This document shows positions 1 through 8,321 of a stretch of DNA of 57,253 bases, piece after piece. The DNA comes from Bacilli bacterium. Its GTDB lineage: Bacteria; Bacillota; Bacilli; Paenibacillales; NBRC-103111. Under the pieces are notes generated by a model that was given only the letters and a program-made list of their open reading frames with translations, made no database searches and was not told the DNA's origin. Numbering within the stretch: position 1 is the stretch's first letter; each line of letters begins with the position of its first letter. The stretch is taken from positions 1 to 57,253 of the forward strand of contig JAQBPR010000114.1 in NCBI GenBank assembly GCA_028287395.1. Direction: 5' to 3'. A program made the position numbers and the translations under genes.

Positions 1-217
1 CGGCACGATCCACAAGATGAAATCTGCTCGTTTAACCGCTTTAAGTCTTTCCGCTCATAGCCGCTCAGGCCTAGTCCGGAAAACGAATCTAAATTATATT
101 TGAAATCTTTCAAAAGTAAACAACTAATTTTCATCGGATTTACGAGGTTGATATTCATAGAGTTTCGGCCACATTAAGCGATCATTCCCACTAATTTATT
201 AAAAGGAGCTGTATATT
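1..217. other. Window edge, no gene recognised
   Basis: I see no convincing gene here. The stretch is somewhat richer in GC at its left end and ends with a good ribosome binding site (AAAAGGAG) for the first gene. It could be the continuation of the structured, gene-free right end of the window if the molecule is circular, but no sequence overlap proves this. Confidence 0.4.
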
Positions 218-622
218 ATGGCACTCTCAACCAATTTTCACCAAGGAGCCAGGTATCAAAGATTTATCCGTTCCCCTATCGGATTTTACGAAATGATCAT
301 TATTAGCGTTACATGGCAACGTAATAGACTTCATGCATTGGCCCAAAGCCACGATTACAATTTCACGCATCCGGATGTTGTTGCTGCTTCAGTTCAATTG
401 GATTCTGCCTTAAATCTATATAATCGCCATGTTGCACATAAAAATGCGGCAGTTATGAGCATAGAAGCTCTGATAGATAAGCTGGTAAGCGATTCTAATA
501 GTGCAGAGGATACCTTGATAACGCTCGAAGCTTTGGAAGAACAGTTGATTGACAATGGTAATATACTTGATGCCCAAAAAGTAAAAGCTTTTACTGAGGA
601 TTGGAAGGATATAATTTCTTAG
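218..622 (+). CDS. Spo0E-like aspartyl-phosphate phosphatase domain protein
   Basis: 134 residues. Residues about 27-70 fit the two-helix hairpin of Spo0E-family phosphatases: a basic first helix (WQRNRLHAL), a loop, then the signature S-x-x-L-D as SVQLD at 58-62 followed by LYNR. Known family members dephosphorylate Spo0A~P and so delay sporulation. Typical members are 50-90 residues; this one carries about 25 extra residues in front and a helical C-terminal half of unknown role. The start follows AAAAGGAG with normal spacing. Inference: the plasmid may modulate the host's sporulation decision. The family call rests on a short motif, so a coincidental helical hairpin is possible. Confidence 0.6.
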   Translation: MALSTNFHQGARYQRFIRSPIGFYEMIIISVTWQRNRLHALAQSHDYNFTHPDVVAASVQLDSALNLYNRHVAHKNAAVMSIEALIDKLVSDSNSAEDTLITLEALEEQLIDNGNILDAQKVKAFTEDWKDIIS

Positions 623-660
623 GTTTAGATCCAAATGGTTCCTATGTTCAGCTTTTGCAC

Positions 661-690
661 AGTAAATCAGGGCGATGCCCTGGTTTACTT
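661..690 (+). promoter_or_regulatory. 13-bp hairpin between two genes
   Basis: Inverted repeat AGTAAATCAGGGC / GCCCTGGTTTACT with a 3-base loop and one wobble pair. There is no T-run after it, so it is more likely an RNA-stability or processing element, or a weak attenuator, than a classical terminator. Confidence 0.5.
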
Positions 691-719
691 AAAAACTAAA
701 ACGAGAGGATTTGATATTC

Positions 720-1499
720 ATGCTTATTGAAAAAATAGCCGAAAATCCGAAGGATACAGCTAAAAAGATTCGTGCTGCTTTAAAAATGGTTTTTCCTTCA
801 TTTGATCATTTTAATGTTAAAGCCGGTAAAGATAGCATTAACGTTTACTGGGTAGATGGGCCATTAAAGCCGGACGTTCAGAAGGTGCTTTATCGCTTTG
901 AGAGTTATCCGCTGCAGCGTGGCAATGTTGATCGAAAACATTGTTTAGGCTATGAATGGGAAGGTCAAATTTACGTTGGTCCAGGACAATTAAATGCTTT
1001 TCGTCATATGAGCGAAGAACGGCGTGTAGTGTTGAAAGGTTATATGTTATCGGAAAGCTTGGATTATGATGCTAGTGTTGATGAACGTGTTGCTGCAGAG
1101 AGAAAAGCAATTAAAGAGGGTTTTTTACAGGGGGTTATGCCGAAATGCAACCCTGAACTTATGAGGGATCAAAAACCTGAAATACCAAGGGTGGACCAAC
1201 CGGCTAAAGAACCGATCTATGCAGCTGGTGGCAAAAAGAAAGAGGAAGTCCAGGATGCGAAATATAACGAACAGACTGAGCCCTTAAATATGGCGGTGGT
1301 CTTGCCATTTATAAAGAAAAACAGAATAGAATTGCCGTTAAATCATCCAGCACTTGCAAATTATACTTCGGAACAACGTTTTAAATTGGCTATTCTTCAA
1401 ATGATGCACGCTGAAAACTTTCCGATGGAGAATTTGGTTAATAACCGAATAACAGTAGATGAAATGTTTACTCTAACTGCAAATGCTTTGTTTAAATAG
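720..1499 (+). CDS. LPD29-domain-like protein
   Basis: About 259 residues. The N-terminal 60 residues (KKIRAALKMVFPSF ... SINVYWVDGP) look like the LPD29 domain known from large polyvalent proteins and accessory proteins of phages and plasmids; its biochemical role is unknown. The middle (about 135-190) is charged, low in structure and probably a linker. The C-terminal 70 residues are unrecognised and helical. An in-frame TTG lies at 711, but the ATG at 720 has better spacing from AGAGGA and is preferred. A hairpin with T-run follows the gene. Function is not inferable beyond association with mobile DNA. Confidence 0.7.
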   Translation: MLIEKIAENPKDTAKKIRAALKMVFPSFDHFNVKAGKDSINVYWVDGPLKPDVQKVLYRFESYPLQRGNVDRKHCLGYEWEGQIYVGPGQLNAFRHMSEERRVVLKGYMLSESLDYDASVDERVAAERKAIKEGFLQGVMPKCNPELMRDQKPEIPRVDQPAKEPIYAAGGKKKEEVQDAKYNEQTEPLNMAVVLPFIKKNRIELPLNHPALANYTSEQRFKLAILQMMHAENFPMENLVNNRITVDEMFTLTANALFK

Positions 1500-1521
1500 G
1501 ACGTATCGGTTTGATGTTAAA

Positions 1522-1557
1522 GGCGCGGACAACCAGGATCCGCGTCCCATTCTTTTT
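1522..1557 (+). terminator. Probable intrinsic terminator
   Basis: Stem GGCGCGGA / TCCGCGTC with a 9-base loop (one G-T pair), followed by ATTCTTTTT. It closes the transcript of the LPD29-like gene. Confidence 0.65.
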
Positions 1558-1590
1558 AAAATGATTTGATTCTTTATGCTTTAATTATCT

Positions 1591-1604
1591 ATAACAGCTG
1601 TTAT
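1591..1604 (+). promoter_or_regulatory. Dispersed palindrome ATAACA-NN-TGTTAT, copy 1
   Basis: Central bases GC make this copy a perfect palindrome. Its right arm runs into TGTTATAAT, an extended -10 form. It lies just upstream of another plausible promoter for the SSB-like gene. One of eight copies in the window. Confidence 0.8.
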
Positions 1605-1614
1605 AATTTTTTTA

Positions 1615-1643
1615 TTGGTAATTTGCTCCATAAGCTATATAAT
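1615..1643 (+). promoter_or_regulatory. Promoter for the SSB-like gene
   Basis: TTGGTA and TATAAT separated by 17 bp. The 14-bp palindrome at 1591-1604 sits 10 bp upstream of the -35 box, a position suited to control by a bound regulator. Confidence 0.6.
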
Positions 1644-1686
1644 GAATTTATGTATTTTCTATCAAACATTTGAGGGGGGTTAACTA

Positions 1687-2025
1687 TTGGCCAATATAAC
1701 GGCTATGGGTACGGTGGGAAAAGTGATTTTTGTTCCGGCGAATGAAGAGAAGGGGACAGACGCGGTTTTAAATGTTGGTATTTTAGAAAAATACTTTGTG
1801 ACCGGGAAGGGTACGCGTTCGAAGTGGTATCAAGCTTGCTGGACAGGGAAAGAAGCGTTAAAGAAACAAAAAATAATGGATAATATTCGTGCAATCGGTG
1901 TAACCGGTAAAGAGGATTTTAGAATTAAACAAGGGAAAGATGGACCTGAAATAGAACGTGTCATTTGGGTAGATACAGATATGGTTGTTTGGAAAGAGAA
2001 AGATCAACTGGAAATGAATATATAG
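1687..2025 (+). CDS. Single-stranded-DNA-binding (SSB-like) protein
   Basis: 112 residues with an alternating hydrophobic beta pattern. The opening (ANITAMGTVGKV), a middle WYQACWTGKEA resembling the W-x-x-V-x-x-x-G-K strand of SSB OB folds, and the total length match short plasmid SSB-like proteins. There is no acidic tail of the kind that recruits partners. Start is TTG at 1687 behind GAGGGGGG. It is the first gene of the DNA-metabolism block and has its own promoter and terminator, so it may be made independently of its neighbours. An OB-fold protein with another role is the main alternative. Confidence 0.55.
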   Translation: MANITAMGTVGKVIFVPANEEKGTDAVLNVGILEKYFVTGKGTRSKWYQACWTGKEALKKQKIMDNIRAIGVTGKEDFRIKQGKDGPEIERVIWVDTDMVVWKEKDQLEMNI

Positions 2026-2034
2026 CTTGAATGT

Positions 2035-2066
2035 GCCGAATTCCCTTATGGAATAAGGCTTTTTTT
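2035..2066 (+). terminator. Intrinsic terminator
   Basis: GCC-ga-ATTCC / GGAAT-aa-GGC followed by seven T. It ends the SSB-like transcript. Confidence 0.85.
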
Positions 2067-2099
2067 ATGCGTAATTGTCCTCTAAATGACCATTTTTTA

Positions 2100-2128
2100 T
2101 TGACATTTGTTAACTTTTGGAATATACT
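2100..2128 (+). promoter_or_regulatory. Strong promoter with overlapping inverted repeat
   Basis: TTGACA and TATACT with a 17-bp spacer. The -10 lies inside a small palindrome (ATATAC-tta-GTATAT, 2122-2136), so an operator overlapping the start of transcription is likely. It drives the run of small genes beginning at 2184. Confidence 0.75.
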
Positions 2129-2183
2129 TAGTATATGGATTTAGGTATTACTTATCATTTATTTTACTGGGAGGGAAAGAAAA

Positions 2184-2441
2184 ATGCTCTTAACTGGAAT
2201 CAGTTTTAAATCTCTATGTCAGAACTTAGCTGATACCGAATGTGCTTTACGCACAAATGGGATGAAGGTTAATACCGCTGCAAAAGGTGGCAGGGCTGAT
2301 CAACTAGCACACATGGAAAAAAGTTTTCCGAGCGAATGGCCTGGTTATCGCGCAGCGCTCTTGGACAGGCTGGCAGTACCATTTGATTCAAAAACCGCAC
2401 TAAACGCTATTCCAAAGGGTAAAGGAGGGAAAGGGATATGA
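2184..2441 (+). CDS. Small hypothetical protein
   Basis: 85 residues, not recognised. Basic C-terminus ending in a Lys/Gly run (KGKGGKG). Good ribosome binding site (GGGAGGGAAAG). Its stop overlaps the start of the next gene (ATGA arrangement), so the two are translationally coupled. It sits directly behind a near-consensus promoter, which suggests abundant expression. Confidence 0.7.
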   Translation: MLLTGISFKSLCQNLADTECALRTNGMKVNTAAKGGRADQLAHMEKSFPSEWPGYRAALLDRLAVPFDSKTALNAIPKGKGGKGI

Positions 2442-2689
2442 TAAGAAATGGTAATTTGACTAAGGATCAATTGATCGAGGTTGCAGAATCAGCAAACGGA
2501 AATTTCATTTACGATCCTGATTACAAGGAATTCGCGGATCTGGACGGTAAAGAGGCAAAAAGGTACTTGGAATCCAAAGGTTTTACGGTGGCCAATCACT
2601 ACGACACAGGCAGAAACGGTTTAGCACTAACAACTTGTGGTGTTCGACTATCAACAAATGGACATCTTTCTAAAAAGAAACTGGGCTAG
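2438..2689 (+). CDS. Small hypothetical protein
   Basis: 83 residues, not recognised. It starts by overlapping the previous stop by four bases. The sequence is polar with a likely alpha/beta core (NFIYDPDYKEF, then a KEAKRYLESKGF helix). No metal or nucleotide motif is visible. It belongs to the operon starting at 2184. Confidence 0.65.
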   Translation: MIRNGNLTKDQLIEVAESANGNFIYDPDYKEFADLDGKEAKRYLESKGFTVANHYDTGRNGLALTTCGVRLSTNGHLSKKKLG

Positions 2690-2705
2690 TAACGATAAAC
2701 ACGCT

Positions 2706-2719
2706 GGGGCTTCGGCCCC
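2706..2719 (+). promoter_or_regulatory. UUCG-tetraloop hairpin before a ribosome binding site
   Basis: GGGGC-TTCG-GCCCC, a very stable 5-bp stem with a TTCG loop. It lies directly in front of the GGGAGG of the next gene. No T-run follows, so it is probably an RNA-stability element rather than a terminator. Confidence 0.6.
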
Positions 2720-2740
2720 TTGAATGGGAGGTATGAAGGT

Positions 2741-3019
2741 ATGGAAGGAATGACGATGGCAACATATGACACATATTTTGAAGGGGCTGCTACTCCTAAG
2801 TATTGGACAGTAATGATCAATCAAGAAGGTGATGAGTGGGAGAGCCAAGAAAGCTTTGAACTTTATGAGGATGCCAGGGATGATGTTAAAGACGCTCTTG
2901 AACATAATGCATGTTTCTTAAAAGGCCATATTCGAAACCGGAATGGTGAAAATATTGCAACAATCAAGCGAGAACAGAAGGTTGATAAAGCTCCTGCAGC
3001 TGCAGGAGGGATACACTAA
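2741..3019 (+). CDS. Small acidic hypothetical protein
   Basis: About 92 residues. Not recognised. It is acidic in the middle (EDARDDVKDALEHNA) and the first half contains aromatic strands (YWTVMINQEGDEW), suggesting a compact alpha/beta fold. Several in-frame ATGs (2741, 2750, 2756) are possible; 2741 is best placed after GGGAGG. Its stop abuts the next ATG. Confidence 0.6.
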   Translation: MEGMTMATYDTYFEGAATPKYWTVMINQEGDEWESQESFELYEDARDDVKDALEHNACFLKGHIRNRNGENIATIKREQKVDKAPAAAGGIH

Positions 3020-3169
3020 ATGTCATTATATAATGAACGTTTGGACGCAATTATGGAAGCTCACGAATGTAATATGGGCGAGGCAGTTGAGTTAATGACG
3101 ATAGATTTTGCGCATGATGTTATTGAGCCTCAGGACGATTGGGATCTATTCCAGGAAGAAGAAGATTAA
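3020..3169 (+). CDS. 49-residue acidic peptide
   Basis: Starts with the base after the preceding stop codon and has GGAGGG nine bases upstream, so it is very probably translated. The product begins MSLYNERLDAIMEAHE and ends in an acidic tail (QEEED). Mostly helical and soluble. Function unknown. Such acidic peptides can act as antitoxins or inhibitors, but nothing here shows that. Confidence 0.65.
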   Translation: MSLYNERLDAIMEAHECNMGEAVELMTIDFAHDVIEPQDDWDLFQEEED

Positions 3170-3210
3170 TTTAAAAGAAGCCTTTTTATTCGAAAAAAGG
3201 AGCGGTATTC

Positions 3211-3780
3211 ATGACGATTTTTAATACGATTTTTAAATTACCGCTTGGCCGCAAAAGTATTTTGATCGGGGTGCATCAATTCATCTGGCACCCTATTACG
3301 GTCTATATAGCTTGGATCGAATGCTATAAGCGTTTTCCAACGTTTAAAGAATCGGTTTGCATTTTAATTCATGATTGGGGGTACTGGAATGCACCTAATA
3401 TGGATGGCGCTGAAGGTGAAACCCATCCTGAAGCTGGAGCTAAGATTGCAGGGTTTCTATTTGGCAAAAAGTATTATGATTTGGTTCTCTATCATAGCCG
3501 ACATTACGCAAGGAGAGATAATGTTGAACCTAGCGCTTTATGTTGGCCAGATAAGCTTTCTATCAAATTTGATCCTAAGTTATTTTATCTTTTACGAGCT
3601 ACAATAACCGGCGAAATTAAAGAGTATCGGCAAAGCTGTAGAGAAAATTTCAGTGTAGATCGCTCTAATGGTGAATGGTTTGATAGGTTAAGACAGGATT
3701 TTATCAAATTAGCTGCAGCCAAAAAGTCGAATGCTATACCTTATCAGGAAAAGGAGGATATTAGAGGTAATTGCCGGTAG
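3211..3780 (+). CDS. HD-domain-like metal-dependent hydrolase
   Basis: 189 residues. Conserved-looking metal-ligand pattern: H22 and H27, the paired HD in IHDWGYWN (H54-D55), a GEtHPE segment (H72), then H95 and H98 in LYHSRHYA, and D114 in CWPDKLS. This fits HD-superfamily phosphohydrolases, which act on nucleotides or nucleic acids with bound metal. Start ATG follows AAAAAAGGAG. Genes of this size occur among mobile-element accessory genes. Substrate cannot be read from the sequence. Confidence 0.6.
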   Translation: MTIFNTIFKLPLGRKSILIGVHQFIWHPITVYIAWIECYKRFPTFKESVCILIHDWGYWNAPNMDGAEGETHPEAGAKIAGFLFGKKYYDLVLYHSRHYARRDNVEPSALCWPDKLSIKFDPKLFYLLRATITGEIKEYRQSCRENFSVDRSNGEWFDRLRQDFIKLAAAKKSNAIPYQEKEDIRGNCR

Positions 3781-3832
3781 TGGTTCTGTATCTGCTATTT
3801 AAGAAGAGGATAGGACAAAGGGGGGATCGTGG

Positions 3833-4099
3833 TTGACGGACAATAATAATTTTGAGCAAATGGAGCTATTTACGAATTTTGATGATACAGCTCCAAGCAG
3901 CATTAATCCAATGATATTGGCTTTTGGTACTGGACCCCCAGAGACAACATGCGAAACGTGTAAATGTTTATACAGCAAAAAATACGAGCCTAACATTTAT
4001 TTTAAATGCTCCCGCCGGAAAGATACAAATAGTTCTGCCAGCGATCATAAGAAACATTGGAGATCTTGCGTTAGATACGAGCCTAAATTAAATAAATAA
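3833..4099 (+). CDS. Small zinc-finger-like Cys-rich protein
   Basis: 88 residues. The first 40 are acidic and flexible. Residues about 41-85 hold CETCKCLY, FKCSRRK, a His-containing SDHKKHW, and SCVRYEP, a C-x2-C ... C ... C spacing that suggests one zinc site. The same type of module appears in the C-terminal part of the ParB-family protein at 15274-17358 (CTRCQMF ... RCM ... FDCAEYTP). Start is TTG after GGGGGG. Probable nucleic-acid or protein-binding accessory factor. Confidence 0.6.
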   Translation: MTDNNNFEQMELFTNFDDTAPSSINPMILAFGTGPPETTCETCKCLYSKKYEPNIYFKCSRRKDTNSSASDHKKHWRSCVRYEPKLNK

Positions 4100-4118
4100 G
4101 TTAAAGGTGGTGGTTTAG

Positions 4119-4583
4119 TTGAATTACATTAAAGTCTCATACTACATATCATTACTGGATATTATGCAGAACTTGTTAAATGACTTGGGTGTAACGAATC
4201 CGGAATATCGTACAGCTTTTGATGTTGGCGGAAATCCAGTCATAGAAACGATTTCGAAGGAACTTGGATATAATCCCTGTTATTTTGCTTTACCGACTGA
4301 TCGTGGCGTTACATTCGATTTAACAAAGCTGAACAAAGTAGAAAATGATTTGCAGCTGCGTAAAGATAATGCGGTAAATATTGCAAGTGATGTCATTCGT
4401 TTTGAACTGGATCGATTGAATGCTAATGAAGTCCAATTTTCTTTCGTTGAGGATCGGTACGTATTGAATTTCGATCAACTAAATTGGAAAGGCAGCGCAG
4501 AGAAAATTGTAAGAACAACCTCGAACCTTCCGGATCAATGCGGCAAAGATAGTCTATGGAATGCAATAAAGATGGAAATATAA
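4119..4583 (+). CDS. Hypothetical protein
   Basis: 154 residues starting at TTG behind AAAGGTGG. Not recognised. N-terminal helices, a middle acidic region and no obvious motif. Position between the Cys-rich gene and the primase suggests a role in plasmid DNA metabolism, by context only. Confidence 0.6.
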   Translation: MNYIKVSYYISLLDIMQNLLNDLGVTNPEYRTAFDVGGNPVIETISKELGYNPCYFALPTDRGVTFDLTKLNKVENDLQLRKDNAVNIASDVIRFELDRLNANEVQFSFVEDRYVLNFDQLNWKGSAEKIVRTTSNLPDQCGKDSLWNAIKMEI

Positions 4584-4606
4584 TTTACGGAAAGGGTGTG
4601 TGAAGT

Positions 4607-5761
4607 ATGGCGTTTTATGAACCGGCTTTTGTGAAGGATGTTCAAAGCTCAACCGATTTGGTTGATCTTATGCGTGAGTATGGGGAAGAGATTCAAGAAA
4701 ATAGAACCACTTCAAAAAACGCCATATGGATCTGCAGCTGCCCTGGAAAGAAGTTGAAAAACAAATCACGTATAAATAAAATCAAACAATTGTACAACTG
4801 CTATACATGTGGAAACAGCGGTAATTGCTTTAATTTCATTATGAATAAGCACGGCGGTACCTTTCCTGAAGCAGTAGAGTTTTTGGCGATCCGTGCGGGG
4901 CTCCCTTTACCTGAATCAAATCATCTGAGCAAATACAAAAAGCGTAGTGATGCTTTTCTAGCCGCCATAACATACTATCAAAAATTTAGTTCAGAGTATT
5001 TTAAAAAACGCGGTATGGATCCGGAAGATGTTTTGAAAGCAAAAGCAGGGTATGCACCTGGATTTAATCGTTTGAAGAATACTCTTTTAAAAGAAGGTTA
5101 TGAAGAGGCATATTTACAAGAGATCGGTCTTTTGAACAGTAAAGGAAGTGATGCTTTTTTCTCAAAAGTTGTGTTTCCGGTGTACCTTAATGGTTATATT
5201 GTGGATCTATATGGTCGTCATGTTGACGATGAAAGCGAGTATAAGCATCTTTATGCTGTTGGGATCAACATTTGTTATGGGATTGACGAAGTAAAGCAAG
5301 GGAATTCTGTAATTTTAGTCGAATCGGTTTTCAATGCAGAAATATTGGTCAAAGTATTGCGAGACAATGAGGAAACCGTTTTAGAATACTTTAAAAATGG
5401 TGTTTCGGTTGTAGCCATTGGTGGATGCACAAAATTGTCTGAATTCCATATCAATCTACTGAAGAAGAAAAGGGTACCCTTTGTCATTGTTTGTTATGAC
5501 ACGGATTCATCCGGTGGTGGGCAGCGTAATTCGCTTATTGCCGGAAAGTTGCTGCAGGAACGTGAGATTACCACACGGATTATGGAAATGCCACTAGATG
5601 TTGATGTAAATGCCTTCTTTGTTAAAGAGGGCCGCAGCTTCAATGAATTTATTGATCTTTTAACCAAAACCTATTCTGTTACAACGTATGAACATTTAAC
5701 ATGGCTCAGACAAATTCCTAAAGAGCTTCTAGAAGCTTATCGAGAGGGGGAGATATGTTAA
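4607..5761 (+). CDS. DNA primase, CHC2-like finger plus Toprim
   Basis: 384 residues. The N-terminus resembles the CHC2 zinc finger of DnaG but with Cys at 43, 45, 65 and 68 (ICSCPGKK ... YNCYTCGN), so the usual His ligand is replaced. A linker follows, then a Toprim fold: VILVESVFNAEIL supplies the catalytic Glu, and CYDTDSSGGG the DxD motif. DnaG primases are normally near 600 residues and have a C-terminal helicase-binding domain, absent here. It probably primes plasmid or transferred single strands. Its neighbours (SSB-like, DinG-like) support a replication role. Confidence 0.8.
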   Translation: MAFYEPAFVKDVQSSTDLVDLMREYGEEIQENRTTSKNAIWICSCPGKKLKNKSRINKIKQLYNCYTCGNSGNCFNFIMNKHGGTFPEAVEFLAIRAGLPLPESNHLSKYKKRSDAFLAAITYYQKFSSEYFKKRGMDPEDVLKAKAGYAPGFNRLKNTLLKEGYEEAYLQEIGLLNSKGSDAFFSKVVFPVYLNGYIVDLYGRHVDDESEYKHLYAVGINICYGIDEVKQGNSVILVESVFNAEILVKVLRDNEETVLEYFKNGVSVVAIGGCTKLSEFHINLLKKKRVPFVIVCYDTDSSGGGQRNSLIAGKLLQEREITTRIMEMPLDVDVNAFFVKEGRSFNEFIDLLTKTYSVTTYEHLTWLRQIPKELLEAYREGEIC

Positions 5762-5827
5762 ACAATTAATAGGCAAGTTGAAGCAGCTGCACAAAATTTT
5801 TCATATTAAAAATTGAGGAGAATGTCC

Positions 5828-6268
5828 ATGTTTACTTTGATTTTTTGTTTAACCATTGCTGTTTTAATAATCGCTTCATGGTCGGATCTCTCAAAACACA
5901 TTATTCCAAACTGGTTAACGATTCCTGGTTGTATTATCGCGCTGGCCATCCATTTGATTTGGCATAATACTTTCTTATGGTTTTACTTGCTTGGATTGTT
6001 ACCGGCTCTTTCTATGCTGTTCTTAAATAAAATGAATAAGCAATTTGGAAGCGGTGATATCAAACTCGCGTTATTTATTGGACTTGCAGTAGGCGGCTTT
6101 GCACCACTTCTTATTTTTGGCATATCTCTTGTTGTTACCGTTCTATTTAATATCTATAAAGCTTTTAAACCTTCAAAGAATAGAGGGATCCCAATGGCCC
6201 CGTTTTTCTTAGCGGGTACGATGTTGGTTTATTTGCTCAATGTGACGGTATACACTTGCATTTACTAA
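5828..6268 (+). CDS. Type IV prepilin peptidase, TadV/CpaA type
   Basis: About 146 residues, five to six membrane helices. Both catalytic aspartates of the A24 family are visible: one in SWSDLSKHIIPN near residue 20 and one in FGSGDIKLA. It lacks the N-terminal methylase domain of larger PilD enzymes, as expected for TadV/CpaA. It should cleave the pilin-like proteins encoded at 55.6-56.8 kb although it is far from them. ATG 5828 is chosen because GAGGAG is eight bases upstream; an ATG six bases earlier would be too close. Confidence 0.85.
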   Translation: MFTLIFCLTIAVLIIASWSDLSKHIIPNWLTIPGCIIALAIHLIWHNTFLWFYLLGLLPALSMLFLNKMNKQFGSGDIKLALFIGLAVGGFAPLLIFGISLVVTVLFNIYKAFKPSKNRGIPMAPFFLAGTMLVYLLNVTVYTCIY

Positions 6269-6280
6269 GGGGTTGCTTCA

Positions 6281-8269
6281 ATGTCATTTGTTGATAACGT
6301 GAAAGGTATGTTTGAACAAGGCGGGGCTTTATCTAAGGCCCTTCCTGGCTTTGAAGCTCGCGATCCGCAGATTCAAATGGCAGTTATAGTTGCTAAATGC
6401 TTGGAAGATGCTAAAAAAGGCATCATACAGGCTGGCGTGGGCACAGGGAAAACTTTTGGCTATGCTTTACCAGCTGCGTTGTTTGCGGTTAAAAATCAAA
6501 AGAGGGTTGTCATTTCAACCAACACAAAATCACTGCAGCACCAATTGCTTCAGAATGATTTACCGCTTATTCAGAAGATTTTAGCACATGAAGGCTATTC
6601 ATTCTATTTTACGGAGTCAAAGGGCCAATCAAATTATTTGTGCATGAAAAAGCTTCATGAATTTCAAGAATCGTTCCCGGAGCATGAAATTACAAATCTT
6701 ATGCTTCAGGAAATTATAGCGAATCCGGACATGGTTGGTGATCGTAATAGTTTCCCTTTTGAAATACCTATTGATATATGGCAGCAGCTTGAAGCTAATC
6801 CGCGTGAATGTGAAGAAAACGATAATCCCTTTATGAGCAAGTGCTTTTCACGTAAATCTAAACTTGGAATCAATGAGGCCCATGTTATTGTAACAAATCA
6901 TGCTATGTTTTTTTCGGATCTGGCCAAACGTTTTGAAGGTTTTAGTGTACTTCCGGATTATGACGTTGTCATTTTCGATGAAGCTCACCGAGTCGATGAT
7001 GTCTTTACTAACTTTTTCAAAGAAGAATTATCGCTTAAATCGATGGAAAAGAAGTTTGAATTCTTTTTGACACGGAAAGCCCAATGGATGGAAGAAGTTT
7101 TTAAAGAGGAATTTTTAATTAAGATGTTGGGTTTTCGTGATGAAATATTGAACATTTCGGTATCATTGTTTAAAACCATTCAAAAACATTTGTCCGCTGC
7201 CGAACTGCAATCGGTGATTTTAGAACAATCGGTTGTAAAGCAAAATCCGTTTTGGGGCGTTTATGAAGAAATGACCGACTATATACGAATCATGGCCAAT
7301 GTCCTTGCTCCTGATGAAGATACAAAATTTCGTATGTTGAGCATGTATAAGCGGTTTAAAAAGCATTTGGAATCGCTTGAATTTATGTTACAGATGCAAA
7401 ATTCTCCTAACTGGGCTTATTGGGTTGAGTTAGAACAAAATGATAACCCGGCACGCGAAGTAACGTTTACAGCTGTGCCGTATCAACCAAAAACGGTTTT
7501 ATACCATGTGTATGATCTTGCAACAGTTGTATTTACTTCCGGGACCGTAGCGCCAGATGGTGATTTTAATTATACTGCGGGGCGTTTGGGGCTTGTTGAT
7601 TATTATTCACTTGATGTAAAAAGTCCCTTTGATCATAACAAGCAATCGCATTTAATTATTCCGGAGAATATCGAAAATGAACTGGATCTAGAGAACGCAG
7701 AAACCTATTATGATAAATTGGTTGTGTACCTTCAGCAGATTTTAACCATTTCGAGAGGCAGCACATTTATTTTATTTACATCATTTGAGGCCATTGAAGA
7801 AGTGCGCATACGATTAGAGTTTTGGGCAGATACAGAAGGTTTAACGCTTTACACGCATCAACAAGGCGTTAATCGAGACAAGCTGCTAGAGAGCTTCATT
7901 CAAGCTGATAATGGGGTTTTGTTAGGTGCTGAGAGCTTTTGGGAAGGGATTAATGTTCCTGGGGATGATTTACGGGTTGTCGTTATCGTTAAAATTCCGT
8001 TTCCTAATCCATCCGATATTATTACGAAAGCCAGGATGCTTAAATTGGAACGTGAGGGCAAAAACAGCTTTAAACATCTAAGTATGCCCATTGCCAAAAT
8101 GAAACTGATGCAGGGCACAGGCCGCTTAATACGAACGGTTCAGGATCGCGGCGCCATAGTTCTTTTAGATCCACGGTTTCGCACGAAACGATATGGTGCT
8201 GAGCTGCTACGCTGCTTGCCTAATGCAAGACGAAGTAAAAATATTGGGGATATTGCGAAATACTTTTAA
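6281..8269 (+). CDS. dinG: DinG/XPD-family DNA helicase
   Basis: 662 residues. Walker A is GVGTGKT at 52-58, the DEAH box (FDEAHRV) is near 233, and the C-terminal motifs GAESFWEGINVPG and MQGTGRLIRT complete the SF2 DinG/XPD set. Cys residues occur in the region of the iron-sulphur domain (SNYLCMKK, RECEEN, SKCFSR), but I can place only three in good positions, so a cluster is uncertain. DinG enzymes unwind 5'-3' and resolve replication-transcription conflicts. It lies 12 bases after the prepilin peptidase, in the same operon as the primase. Confidence 0.85.
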   Translation: MSFVDNVKGMFEQGGALSKALPGFEARDPQIQMAVIVAKCLEDAKKGIIQAGVGTGKTFGYALPAALFAVKNQKRVVISTNTKSLQHQLLQNDLPLIQKILAHEGYSFYFTESKGQSNYLCMKKLHEFQESFPEHEITNLMLQEIIANPDMVGDRNSFPFEIPIDIWQQLEANPRECEENDNPFMSKCFSRKSKLGINEAHVIVTNHAMFFSDLAKRFEGFSVLPDYDVVIFDEAHRVDDVFTNFFKEELSLKSMEKKFEFFLTRKAQWMEEVFKEEFLIKMLGFRDEILNISVSLFKTIQKHLSAAELQSVILEQSVVKQNPFWGVYEEMTDYIRIMANVLAPDEDTKFRMLSMYKRFKKHLESLEFMLQMQNSPNWAYWVELEQNDNPAREVTFTAVPYQPKTVLYHVYDLATVVFTSGTVAPDGDFNYTAGRLGLVDYYSLDVKSPFDHNKQSHLIIPENIENELDLENAETYYDKLVVYLQQILTISRGSTFILFTSFEAIEEVRIRLEFWADTEGLTLYTHQQGVNRDKLLESFIQADNGVLLGAESFWEGINVPGDDLRVVVIVKIPFPNPSDIITKARMLKLEREGKNSFKHLSMPIAKMKLMQGTGRLIRTVQDRGAIVLLDPRFRTKRYGAELLRCLPNARRSKNIGDIAKYF

Positions 8270-8321
8270 TTTAACCATGAGGGTTGTTTCCATGTCTTAC
8301 TTTTGAAAGGGGCTGGTTAAA

